Shown in pieces: positions 1 through 11,395 of a stretch of DNA of 64,000 nucleotides; positions within the stretch are counted from its first letter, which is position 1; each line of letters begins with the position of its first letter. The stretch comes from Piscicola geometra. Taxonomy: Eukaryota > Annelida > Clitellata > Hirudinida > Piscicolidae. The notes under the pieces were generated by a model. The model was not told the origin of the DNA, did no database searches, and was given only the letters and a program-made list of their open reading frames with translations. Made by a program: the position numbers and the translations under genes. The DNA lies in contig OX030956.1 in the NCBI GenBank assembly GCA_943735955.1, positions 13,253,719 to 13,317,718 of the forward strand, given 5' to 3'.

Positions 1-27
1 TTTGGTTGTTAGTGGTAACGCCCAAAC

Positions 28-3000
28 ATGGACAAGCAAGGTGACTCTTCAGACGAAAAAGAGGTCTAAATATTTTTCTCACGTTGTTTTTTTTTCCAAA
101 AATTAAACCCTTTTAAATTAAACACTTCACAATGATTAAATTTCAATGCTTTCATTCCCGTCCTTATACTCAAATGATGATGATTAAAAAATTCCTAGAA
201 AAAAGCATTAAACTTTAATGATTAAAGTTTAATCCTTAAAGTTTAATCTTTAGTTTTTAATAATTAAAGGCACTACCTACTATTTGAGTTTGTCTTCTCC
301 TACAGAAGACACAGCTTCACTTAGACAGGCCTTACGACGAGTCGCTTGAGCTTGACGACTGCGAAGACGTCGCCTCTCAATTCGAGCCTACACCTCGCAT
401 CTTCGATAAGCAGAGTGGGTCCTTGCTTTCTTGGTCTTTGATCATTTTTGATTTCACGTGGGTTGTTTATCCCATGGTATTTGTTAAATTGTTAATCTAT
501 ACAACTTTATTTAAATTATCTGGATGGAACTAAATTGGACAGGTTTACAACACTATCACAATATAAAAGTATACATTTTTAATTTCTCAAGCAATATTTA
601 ATATTTATTCTTAAGCAGTTTACATGTTTCTTATTTTCGAATTGCTCACACAGAATTCACGATAGAAAAAAAGATTGAGCTAGAAAATGACAGAAAGAAG
701 GATGAAGAAGAAAAGACAACCAAGAAACGGCCATTCAGTTCTGTACGTATCCATTGATTATGCTATTTAAAAGTAGAATCATATACAAATAAAGTAACGA
801 ATCTGTTTTAAATAGGATAGAAGGACTGAAGACGAAGAAGATGATGATGATGATGACGAGGATGAAAATGATGAAGATGACGACGATGATGATGATGACG
901 ATGACGATGATGAAGACGAGAATGAGGATAATGATACGAATAGAATGTTAGAATTTTCATACATTATTAACGTTTTTTCACAAACTTGAATTTTAAATTG
1001 ATTTGATTATACACTTAAATTGGACATGAGCTTATAAATTGTCAATTTATTTATTTTATTGAATTAATCATATAAAAAATAACACTTCAATAGTATATAA
1101 TGGTAACGGACATTAAAATCATCATCAGGAGCTACAACCCCTCTGAATATGAAAACCTTCCCGTTTCGAAAGAGGTTAAAGAACTCTTCCAGTATATCAG
1201 CAGGTGATGATGATGATAGTGCTGGTGATGATGGTGATGATGATGATATTGCTGATGATGATTGTGATGATAATGACGATACTAATATTAATGATGCCGA
1301 TGATAACGGTGGTGACAGTGATTATTGAAATGTCAAAGCAGCCAAATTACCACACCTATCACCAACCAGCCTCCTCCCAACCACCCTTCTACTCTCCTCT
1401 CCAACCCACCAACCCACTGCCACCCAGATACGTGCCTCAAACGATCGAGTTGGACCTGGAGTTGAAAGCCTTCATACCCGACTACATCCCTGCAGTTGGC
1501 GACATCGATGCATTCCTCAAGGTGCTGATATCACATCCTTTCAAACTTTCGCCCACTTCCAATCAAATTTTGTTGTGTGTCTATATTACCCACAGCATGA
1601 CAGACGCAGGCCATGTTTGAATACTTTGAATTCCTTCAAAAATTCACCCTCCCACAGCAATCTCCACCCAATCTTCTTCAACAACCCTCACCGCATCCTT
1701 CCCATCCCTCCATCTCCTCCATTCCAGATTCCACGACCTGACGGCAAGGCGGACACTCTCGGACTGACGGTGTTAAACGAACCATGCGCCAAGCAGTCTG
1801 ATCCGAATGTCCTCGACCTTATGCTCAGGTCACTCAACACCTCCAGCAACGCCAACCATTCCAATAACAAGATCGTAAGGGGGGGGAAAGGGGGAGAGGG
1901 TTTGGGTGTGAGAAGGGGGAGAGATTTTTGTTTGGAAAGAAGGTAGTGCTAGAAAATGGAATATTTTTTCGTTGATGTTTGTGTTTCGTCGTAGCAAAAA
2001 AATTTTTTTTAAGTCGCAAAGTTTTTTCTTTCTCAACTCTCCCATTTTCTCCATCCTATCCACACCCCTACACCCTTCACCTCCTTTACCACATTTATCA
2101 TCTCCATCTCCTATCCTCCCTTCATCCATTCATCCTCTCTCTCCTTTGTCCGCCTTTCCTTCTTCCTCTCCATCCCCGCTCCCTCCATCCCTCCATCCTC
2201 CTCCATCCTCCTCGACCCTCCTCCAGGCAGTGAAGAGCATCGACTTCACGCAGGACGACTGCCACAAACACATCACCTCGTGGATCAAGAACATCGACAA
2301 ACTGCACCGCTCCAAGCCTGCTGCCTCCGTGCAGTACTCCAAGTCGGAGACTCTTTAATTGTGTTTAAATTATAATTATTTATAATTATTTTAAAAAATT
2401 CTTTTTTTATATATACATATATAATATAAATTTTGAAACTAGAATTTATAATTCACCTTTATAAATTTATATAAAAATATATTTCTTTTTCAAACACCTC
2501 TTCATCATTATATTCACTCTTCTCATCACATTCTTATTCACTTCTTTCCATGTTATTCCCCTCATCATGCCTTTTATCATCTTCTCAGTTAGGATGATTA
2601 TCATCATCATCGCCATCATCATCATCATCATCAGGAAGATGCCCGACATGAACGACCTGATGCAGGAGTGGCCTGAAGCCATCGAGAACATCCTCAAAGA
2701 GGTGACGTCATACTGCTCTATAAATAGGCATTTAATAAGAATAATAATAATAATATTAATATTAATAATAATAGAAAAAATAAAATATTTAAAAGAAAAA
2801 ATCGTAAATAATGATGATTAAAATACTATAGTAAGCTCCAATTAATGAGAATACCCTAAGAGCTCCGTACTATTATCAAAACTTTGATATTCTTTGAATA
2901 TCAAAATAGAAATTGGATATATTTCAACCTATTTGAATTTTATTTAAAAACTTTATTTCAAATTTAAAATTGTTCACTTTCAATATTCCTTCTCGATTGT

Positions 3001-3605
3001 ATAATAAAATAACAAATAGATTGCACTCTGCAGGACAGCTCACCCTACGACTTTGACTGTGACCTTCCCTCCATGGTCGACCTGGTTTGTGGTGAGTTAG
3101 TCCTCATCACTTTCACCATAATCATCAGCCCAAGCATGATCATCATCATCATTATTACCATCATCCTCATCATCCTTATTATTAGCATCATAATCATCAT
3201 TATCAACATCATCACAATCATCATAAAAATCATCATCAGGAGTTTGTGACATTCCAGTATACAACAACCGGGTCCAATCCCTCCACCTGCTCTTTTCCCT
3301 CTACTCAGAGTTCAAGAACTCCCACGTAATCATTTCACTCTTGATCATCTTTGTCACACATTCTGTAGCACTTCACTTTGGTATTATATTCTGTATCACG
3401 CCTATAAAATATATAGGCTATATTTTCATGCGTTTGAGCGCCTCAGTTGCTTGCCGTGGCGCTGTATTAAAAAAAGTCATCATCATTATCATATAATCTT
3501 TTTATGACTTATTAATAATAAGTTATTACGTTTAATGTTTGATGTTTATTCTAGGCCATCACACACTTCATCATCGATGTTGTTTGCTTCAGCAACATCA
3601 TTTGA
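28..3605 (+). CDS. IFT46: IFT46, intraflagellar transport complex B protein (12 exons)
   Basis: IFT46 is a core subunit of the IFT-B train that carries cargo along ciliary axonemes. Exons: 28-63, 306-414, 654-742, 816-946, 1129-1203, 1428-1521, 1728-1874, 2227-2342, 2635-2701, 3034-3091, 3240-3325, 3555-3605. All introns are GT-AG, phases agree at every junction, and the sum is 1059 nt (352 aa); the human protein is about 300 aa. Family signatures are YENLPVSKEVKELFQYISR (exon 5), the block ending FIPAVGDIDAFLK-like (exon 6, here FIPDYIPAVGDIDAFLK), PRPDGK (exon 7), DLMQEW (exon 9) and RVQSLHLLFSLYSEFKNS (exon 11). Exon 4 is a D/E-rich acidic tract like the acidic N-terminus of the family. 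The start at 28 is favoured because in-frame stops lie just upstream (10-12, 16-18). The last 16 residues (exon 12) do not resemble the usual tail. Confidence 0.93.
831..925. repeat. (GAT/GAA)n acidic-codon repeat inside IFT46 exon 4
   Basis: Imperfect GAT/GAC/GAA repeat read in frame as a long D/E run. The antisense serine-rich reading is a shadow of it. Confidence 0.7.
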
Positions 3606-4510
3606 AAGCAGAATGCATCTCAAACGTCATTAAGAATCGTTACTTAATTTCAAAAAAGCTAGATTTTAAAAAATCATAAAATTACTTTTTTTAATAAAAG
3701 TATACAAATCATTCTTTGTGGCATCACTATCGCACAAAAAGATTAAAATGACTAAGTGACTACCACTACCCTTCACAGCATTTCCAACGAAAGAGAAAGA
3801 ATTGATTTGTATCATGGCGGCTTTATGACGAGGTCTTAACTCTGTAATTGCCAATCGATCTCTCGATTCACATCTAACTACTCTTTCATTAAATGATTAA
3901 TAAATTTAATTCATAAAATATTATTTTTATCAATATTAATTTTAAAATATATTAAAATAAAATTGTAAATATTTATCAAAATACTTCACATTAAAATCTT
4001 TTGAATAAAAATAATGTTTTTTTTCAATTGACATCTACAAAGGCGCAACTGATGAAGCCATTAAGTCTTCCTTTGAAGGGTTGATAACGCTGTGAAAACA
4101 TGAGTGATGCATGTATGAAAATACCATTTCAGCCATTTTATTTTTATTGTCTTTTCTTTATAATTATATAGTTTTTATAAAATCTATATAGTTTTATATA
4201 TTTTTTTTTCATGGAAAAAATATCTCTTTAAAATACATTCTCACATTTTGTCAATAAATGAAAGATAAACATATTCAGGTTGAGTCATGGCTTTATTAGA
4301 ACATTTTGTAACGAAGCTTTAACCGTAATGATTTTGTTAAATAGTTTGTCTTCTTATCTAATAATTTAGTTTTTTTTAATTTCAAATAATTATAGTAATC
4401 ATAATTTATATCTTTTTTTGTTTTCTGGTTTTAAATTTATCTTGCTCTCGGAATTAAAATCTTAAACCAATAACTGTCTAACGGACTACAATAAAAACTT
4501 ATTTTAAAAG
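3606..4510. other. AT-rich intergenic sequence downstream of IFT46
   Basis: No convincing coding signal on either strand. It should contain the IFT46 3' UTR, but I see no poly(A) site I would commit to. Confidence 0.4.
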
Positions 4511-4790
4511 GAAGAAGTGCCAGGGCCTCAAATTGAGCACTAATGCACAGTTTGCAAGAACCCACTGGCTACCTACTGCACAAGGCAGATGAGCTCTGCA
4601 GATGAAGGACAGACTGTTAGAACGAATCTTCAATACATGACTGTGTTTATGAAGAAGTGCCAGGGCCTCAATTTGAACACCAGTGCACAGCTTGCAAGCA
4701 CCCACTGGCTACTTACTTCACAAGGCAAATGAGCTCTGCAGATGAAGGACAGACTGTCAGAACGAATTTTCTACACATTACTGTTTATGT
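4511..4790. repeat. two-copy tandem duplication, ~140-bp unit
   Basis: The unit beginning gaagaagtgccagggcctca at 4511 recurs at 4651. The copies differ at a scatter of positions, so this is an old duplication. Short ORFs on both strands span it but match nothing known. Confidence 0.85.
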
Positions 4791-4967
4791 CTATTATCTA
4801 TTGAAAACTGACGTATTAGACAATTATTACCTTACTTAGATGACCCTTCTTTAACGATGTCCATATATTTAAAACTCATCACCTCCTTATTTAACTACTT
4901 CTATATCATTATTTACTTTTCGTACGGATCTGAAGACATATCTGTTTAACAAATTCATTTACCAGCG

Positions 4968-5022
4968 CTCTTGAATTTGAGGAAAGAGCGCTATAGAAAT
5001 TGATTTGATTGATTGATTGATT
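4968..5022 (+). repeat. short hairpin insertion with (GATT)n tail
   Basis: An inverted pair GCGCTCTT...AAGAGCGC is followed by tatagaaattgatttgatt and GATT repeats. The same module occurs at 48434-48496, a tail-only form at 18598-18634, and related ends at 43415-43481 and 62305-62355, so it is a dispersed mobile module. Confidence 0.7.
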
Positions 5023-5127
5023 AATGAGTAATATTAAAATAGGATTGATAAGGGAAAACCATATGAAATAGTGGCGGGGAGTCAATGACAACCCATTAAC
5101 GACACTTGCTCTAAATCAAGGTATAAC

Positions 5128-5260
5128 AATACAATACAATAATACAACGACGAGTGTTATTAAAGTGGCGTAAACCCAGACGGGCTTCAAGACCTTAAAA
5201 GTGTCTTCTTCCTAAAGTGTGCAGGGCTCTTCTGGAGCGTCGACACACATCAACAAAATC
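5128..5260. repeat. dispersed repeat, related copy at 29500-29620 in the opposite orientation
   Basis: The stretch around gtggcgtaaacccagacgg is matched in reverse complement near 29567-29600 (gtttacgccac). Similarity extends tens of bases on each side. No coding content is visible. Confidence 0.5.
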
Positions 5261-5975
5261 GTTGAATAACACGTAAATAGAAAAACATAAAAACAGATGA
5301 CGATATACCAAGTTAATTCTGGAGAGTTCGTTAGTCTTCTTAAGCAATGAGACAACTTTTCTCGAATCTCCTTGACTCCTGTGTCTGCATTGATTGCTTA
5401 TCTCTCCATTTTGTTATTTCCAATAATTGCAGCAATTACTCCTTCAAAGGGGCTACCAATGAAGGGATGCGTGGAGGCCTGCTCTCTTACCGATCAATGA
5501 TTCACTATCATATAACTTTTGTGTACTTATAATTGCCCTTTTTATGTTTGTGTATTCATATTCAAAAGATTTTTTCAACTTTTAGGACTCGATAATTATT
5601 GAGTCCTAAAAATTCAATTATAATTGATTATTAAATTAAAAAGTACACATTTTGGTGCATGCAGTTTTGTTTGAAGTATTAAAAGTTTTTTGCACATTTA
5701 TTAATTTGTAAAGTCGCTGTTTGAGGTTGAGCTTTTCAATAAAACGCTTTGCTTATAATACAGTTTTCAAATATTGTAAAGATATTTAAGTAATAAGCAA
5801 TATCTTTACAATACTTTCTGTCAGAGTTTTTCCGAGGTAAATCTTTGAAAGTGGTTTTATTCTCGAGTGTGGTCGTTGTGGCGTCTCACAGCTTTTACCG
5901 ATCCAAAAGTGAAGTCAATGCATTCATGCTGGTAATGATGCTGGATCAAACGTGGGATGATGATTTGCTAGTGAT

Positions 5976-6085
5976 GTTGGTTGTGATGATGATGATGATG
6001 ATGAGGATGATGATGATAATGATGATGATGATGATGATGATGATGATGGTGGTGGTGATGATGATGATGGTGATGATGATGATAG
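5976..6085. repeat. (GAT)n microsatellite
   Basis: Near-perfect GAT trinucleotide run interrupted by GGT and AAT. It produces a methionine-rich spurious ORF. Confidence 0.9.
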
Positions 6086-7441
6086 TAATTCTATTGACAT
6101 AATTTATATTTTTATATTCTGTCTAACAGTCAAAATTTATAGATTGCCAAGGATTTTTACATTCAAGAATGGATCATCCCAAGCCGAAAGAATGGTTGAA
6201 TGCTACAATTTAGAAAAGATTATGAAAATTAAATTTAAAGTTTGATTTAAAAAGAATTTTATATAGTCCTTCCTATTTTTGAAATAAAAATAACGCTTTA
6301 TATCATATGATAAATAAGACTCTAATAATTCCAATATTTTCTAAAAATTACAATTTGATAGTTGCCTTTTTAATTTAATTGACTATCCATTGTTTCCATT
6401 TTCAATTTATACAAAATCGATGATAACGAAGCAACACCCAAGGCAGTTAATTACAAATAAACTCAAGCTAATATATCGAAAAGGTATTGAAAAGATGATA
6501 TACCAACCAAAATTCAAGTGTTTAAAAAATCATAAAAACTTATTCTCTTTTACGTTATTATATTTATTAAAAAAATTTATTAGAGACAAAAACCCACAAA
6601 TATAAAATTGGCTTAAACACACAATCCTATTTTTAAATACTATTTCTCGATTTAATAAAAATAATTTTTAAGTTTGAATGAAAAACAATCGATCCGAACA
6701 AACTGACATTAAACTTGACATTGAACTCGAGCCATTAATTCTTTTTAAAAATTGCACGCTGACATTTCTAGTCTCTATGAGACGCTGAATAGAAAAGAGA
6801 GTAGTTTGTTTAACCTAATGTGTTATTACCACAATCATTAATCAGCAGAGAGGCCTAGATTCACGAGTTACTTAATATTAAAATAAATAAATATATTTAA
6901 ATTAAATGAGAAAAAAGCATCTTAAGATTAAACAACAACAAACTACTGTTTCATCAAACTCACAACGCTCCCATCGCCTTCCCTACCCTACAGAGGACTG
7001 ATTACAGATATGTAACTAGACGTGAGTACATTTATGTGAGAAAAAAAAATCATTTAGCTATATGAATGAATAGTTGTTCATATTTATGTATATGAATAGT
7101 ATAGACGTAAAAAGGTCAGAGAATGGATAGGGTCCCGCTGTGTAGAAAGGCAACTAACGATTTATTCTTCTGATCCTCCTTTGAAGAGATTTTGCAGCGA
7201 CTTTAAAGTGTTTTTATATTTTTTCATCATCATATACACGCACTTATCTGGGTTTATGTGTGTTTGTATATGTGTGCATTTCGTTTTATTGATGTAGATA
7301 TTTATGTTTGTAGGCACATATATAAAAATAGAGTTGCCCCTTGCAGTGATTAAAAAAACCTTGACGGCAAATAAAGTTGGATTCAGAACTCCAGTTTAAT
7401 TAATTATTTTAGTTTTCATTTCTAATTTATCAAGAAGGTGA

Positions 7442-9391
7442 ATGATATTGAAAGAATCTAAAAACTCTATGGACCAGAAACTTTTTTCAAACTTCCAAAT
7501 TCAAACCCAAGAAGAGGCACAAAATCCGTCAGTCTTAGGAGAGCAACAACATCAACAAAACACTTGCAGTAGTATGAGTCCAATCTCTTCAATCACAACA
7601 ACCATCTCAACATCAGAAACCATAGAAACGACCAAGATAAACTCTCTCAAAGATAACTCCAACTTTCAACCGTCCTCCAACTACAACTCTAGTCCTAATT
7701 CATTTAACATCTCACATTCAATCTCCAACGAAACATCTTCAATTCCCCAAGCGCACCGTCCAGCATTTTCTACTAGAGCTCTAAAGAGGGAACCTCCACA
7801 GGACTTTTCAATTACAAACCAGATGGCCTTTCTAGATTTTTCCTCAAAGCACACAGACAAGCTCTCAAACTCACGAGCAATCGACCTACAAAAACTCGAA
7901 CAAAGCGGAGACTTCAGGAGTGAGAAGTTCTACTTGTTCCAAGACAACCATCAATCCCCTCTCTCCAACAACAACAATTTATTCTCTTTTGAACACTCTC
8001 CCACCTTCAACCAACAACAGCAACAAATACAACAACAGCAACACCAACAACTACAACTACAACAACAACCATCATACCCACCACAAAAGAGACGACGAGT
8101 CATAAACCTGGAGCAGCGGAAGGCAGCGAATGTTCGAGAGAGGAAGCGCATGGACCACTTGAACAAGGCCTTCGACTCCTTGAGGAACAGAGTGCCCACC
8201 TTCGAGTACGAAAAGAAACTTTCTCGAATCGACACTCTCCGACTAGCGACCGACTACATAGCTTTTCTGGCCAGTCTTCTGCACGCCAGTTCGTCCTCAG
8301 ACGTCCATCAATTCTACTTGCCGCCACAGTCTCCAAATTCCTTAAACAGCAACAAATTCTTCCACTCGCAAAATGACTTCCAGGAAGCAGTCTCGCTGGT
8401 AGAGGCGCCTTTGAACGGCAACAAGACTCCCATAGAACCCGCCCTCCAATTCAACCAACAACTCCAACAACTCCCCTTCAACCAGAACTTCCTCTCGCTT
8501 CTCTCGAACCAACAGCAGACTGACGTTTCGTTTTTCAGCCCTGTATCCACCTCTCCAAGCCACCACAACGCATCTTCTCATCGCGTCAACACTTCTGAGA
8601 CAAACCACCCCATTGTTTGGTCTTCCATGCAGAACAACCAAAGCTTCCCTCCTAATGAAGTGGCCTTTTTGCCGTATAATCTACTTTTAAATTCCGAAAT
8701 AAACACGAGTAATAGCAGTGATGAGAATAGAATAATTAATTTCAAAAAACAAAAAACAATTAGTGGAATAGCTGATCATGACAACAACGCCGCTGGTAGT
8801 GAAATCCAAGCGAATTGTAACGGAGTCAACACTACAAATAGCACTAGTGGTGAGAATTATAAGAATGATATTGTTGTCTCAAGTTTCAGCCACCTGTTAG
8901 CTACAAATCACAGCAACAATCTCACTTATTACAACAACATCAACAACAAACATTCTACCGAAGTGTTTGATGAAAACACCACTTTCTCAAAGGAGGACGC
9001 TCAACTCTTGTGTAGTCACTACAACATTTCAAATAGCAACTTTAACAACAACATTAATGACTACAACCACAACATCAACAACAACAACAACCACAACATC
9101 AACAACAACAACAACGACAACATTAACGACTACAACAACATCAACAACACCGATAACATCATCAAAAACTATAGTGATAACAATGGTGGCAATAATATAG
9201 CTACATCATCATCATACCACCTCCTTCATGTTCTAGCTTCATCATCACCATCTTCTTCCTCCTCGCTATCTCCGATCAATGATAGTGGCATATTTTTAGA
9301 AGAAGTTGAAAGCGAATCACCGATCGGCAACAAAGGTGGTCGCAACGGTAAGCAAGAAACTAAGCACGGTAGAAGAACTGAAAAGGAATGA
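7442..9391 (+). CDS. FERD3L: Fer3/FERD3L-type bHLH transcription factor, single exon
   Basis: Predicted DNA-binding transcription factor of the bHLH class A group that binds E-boxes as a dimer with E proteins. The ORF is 649 aa without introns. The basic region and helices lie at about residues 217-281: basic NVRERKRM, helix 1 [20 protein letters not shown], helix 2 [20 protein letters not shown]. The VPTF-YEK-LSRI-TLRLA string is the hallmark of the Fer3 (NATO3) family; PTF1A has IPTLPYEKRLSKVDTLRLA, so it is the second choice. A Q-rich tract (about 182-212) precedes the domain and a long N-rich tract (about 530-590) and S-rich run follow. Vertebrate FERD3L is under 200 aa, so most of this protein is low-complexity extension. 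M1 and M10 are both plausible starts with weak context. Confidence 0.87.
   Translation: MILKESKNSMDQKLFSNFQIQTQEEAQNPSVLGEQQHQQNTCSSMSPISSITTTISTSETIETTKINSLKDNSNFQPSSNYNSSPNSFNISHSISNETSSIPQAHRPAFSTRALKREPPQDFSITNQMAFLDFSSKHTDKLSNSRAIDLQKLEQSGDFRSEKFYLFQDNHQSPLSNNNNLFSFEHSPTFNQQQQQIQQQQHQQLQLQQQPSYPPQKRRRVINLEQRKAANVRERKRMDHLNKAFDSLRNRVPTFEYEKKLSRIDTLRLATDYIAFLASLLHASSSSDVHQFYLPPQSPNSLNSNKFFHSQNDFQEAVSLVEAPLNGNKTPIEPALQFNQQLQQLPFNQNFLSLLSNQQQTDVSFFSPVSTSPSHHNASSHRVNTSETNHPIVWSSMQNNQSFPPNEVAFLPYNLLLNSEINTSNSSDENRIINFKKQKTISGIADHDNNAAGSEIQANCNGVNTTNSTSGENYKNDIVVSSFSHLLATNHSNNLTYYNNINNKHSTEVFDENTTFSKEDAQLLCSHYNISNSNFNNNINDYNHNINNNNNHNINNNNNDNINDYNNINNTDNIIKNYSDNNGGNNIATSSSYHLLHVLASSSPSSSSSLSPINDSGIFLEEVESESPIGNKGGRNGKQETKHGRRTEKE
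9031..9175 (+). repeat. AAC/AAT codon repeat encoding the poly-N tract of the bHLH protein
   Basis: Imperfect AAC-rich trinucleotide repeat, in frame, giving an Asn run broken by H, D, I and Y. Confidence 0.8.
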
Positions 9392-11395
9392 AATTTCATA
9401 GTTTAAAAAAAGTTATTCGATTAGAAAATCGATTTTAAAGTTTAACTTAGAAGAAGAAATTCGAGAAACATTAAAGATGAGAAGGCAGCTAATGGAAGCA
9501 GATGCATCACTGTCTCTCGCCTCTCGCCACCTTGGATAGTTAAACATATTTTGTTTGAGCATTATAAAAGTATTTTAAATACTAAAAAAATATTATTAAT
9601 TCATTGGAAACTCTAACAATTATTATTGGGAAAAAGAAAGCCATAATAAATGAAAAAAGCTAAATAAACTCGACTTATTTCAAGGGTATTAAACTGAAAC
9701 TGTTTTTGGTAGAATAATTTCAAGCTTTTCTTCAGTCATACATTTAGTTTGTTTTATCTAGTCGGTTACCTTTTGTTTTGAATAGTCATAATTATTCAGA
9801 CTCATTTATAAACCCTTATCCAGTTTACTTCATTTTGTTACATTAAAAAAATGTATTTTCTAAATTTATTTTGATAATTTAATATTTTAATCACAGTTAG
9901 GACAATTCACGCTAAATTATGAGATGCCTTTTGCAACATTTGGAAAAATCGTTTTTTGTGACAAAGCAATCATTCCAAAGTGACATCTATAGCCAATTAT
10001 AAATTATCAACTATAAAACCACTTTGTAAACTTATCATCTCATTTTATTTCTTTCATATTTCACTATATAAAATTTATTTTTTCTTTGACAATATGTTTA
10101 TTCTCTTTTTAAATATTTCAAAACATTTTATAAATGTGTCTTACAAAGTGCCTTTATTCTGAAACATGCCTTAGTTTTCTTTATTTTAGACTAAGCGTTC
10201 AATATTTTTTCTTTTCTATATTTGAATAATACATTCTAGTTTCATTCAAAAACGTTCAATTTTGTAAGAATTTAAAAATAAATAAATGTTGATCAAAAGT
10301 ACAAATTGTTTATTTAATATCCAAAACCTGAAGGCTGAGTTGAGAATATCGATCGCTTAATAAAAACAACTTGCAATATATATTTAGAGTTTTATTTAAA
10401 AATGTATAAAATAAATTAAACATGATTTAATGAATTAAAGAGGGCGCTGAAAATATTATTATTAAAATTTACCATTCAGAATTTTTTGTGATACAAATGA
10501 AAAATTAGATGTTAAAGAAAATATTTTGATTTACTGAAAAATGTTGTAAAAAATCAATTTAACTTTCAAAAATCAATATTTCGACTAAGTTTTGAATGTT
10601 TATAGGAACAAATTAAACATATAAAAATATAAATATTAGAAATGTTATAAATAAGTTATGTTAAAATGTTTTAAATAATTGCTGGTTATGGCAGATATTA
10701 TGACAAGAAAGAGACGTAATACGCACACTGATTTCACTTTAATTAAATAAATAAAACTAAAAACCAATCAAACACAAATACAAAAATGAATAAAAGTATT
10801 AAATGTTTTTATCGGCAAAATAGCTGCACCAACGCACATGTAGATCCACTTAGAAAGAATTATATAAATTAAATTATATAATACAGTGATGACTTAAAAA
10901 TCATGAAAGTTATGTAAAACACATAATATAAAAACAAACAAATTGTTCAGATTATTTTAGTAAACCAAGTTGAATCATTGAGAAGATAATTGAGTCAATT
11001 TGTTCATAAAAAAATAAAATTCAAATTTTATTAAATTCAGCAACCAAAATGCTTTGATTGTCAAAAATGTCAAAACTTAAACACACATATATAAATGTGA
11101 ACATTTTCAAAAACTATTTCATTCAGCCCACTTTTCACGTACAGTCAGAGCACCAAATAACGAAAGTTCAACATGTTAAAGTCAAAAGGAAAAACTGAAC
11201 GCAAAACATTTACTTTTTGAGATGCATTCGCGTTCAAATTGAAAGGTTCACGACGAAATGACCACAAAATAACCACACATTTGAATAATTGAGGTATTTA
11301 CAAAGAATTCAAAAAAGACTTATTAAACATTTGGCAACATTTCTTAATTCATCCACCTTTCCATCCAACTTTTCCTCCATCTTTCCGCGCAGCTT
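9392..11395. other. 3' intergenic region between convergent genes
   Basis: AT-rich and non-coding. It separates the bHLH gene (+) from the EPB41L5-like gene (-), so it must contain both 3' UTRs. I see no repeats or structured elements. Confidence 0.4.

Larger units (their letters stand above)
5023..7441. other. intergenic and probable upstream region of the bHLH gene
   Basis: AT-rich, with a (GAT)n/(ATG)n microsatellite at about 5976-6085. No ORF with family resemblance. The segment 6720-7441 directly precedes the bHLH start and may hold its promoter and 5' UTR, but no specific element can be supported. Confidence 0.35.

Noticed and set aside
779..964. Serine-rich ORF on the minus strand
   Set aside because: Antisense shadow of the acidic exon of IFT46.
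5347..6605. Small ORFs at 5347, 5845 and 6390
   Set aside because: Short, AT- or repeat-driven and without family resemblance or splice context.
7951..8641. Minus-strand Cys-rich ORFs over the bHLH gene
   Set aside because: Antisense of the bHLH and Q-rich coding sequence; no homology in themselves.
7442..9391. PTF1A identity for the bHLH gene
   Set aside because: The loop and helix 2 read VPTF...LSRI rather than IPTL...LSKV, so Fer3 fits better.
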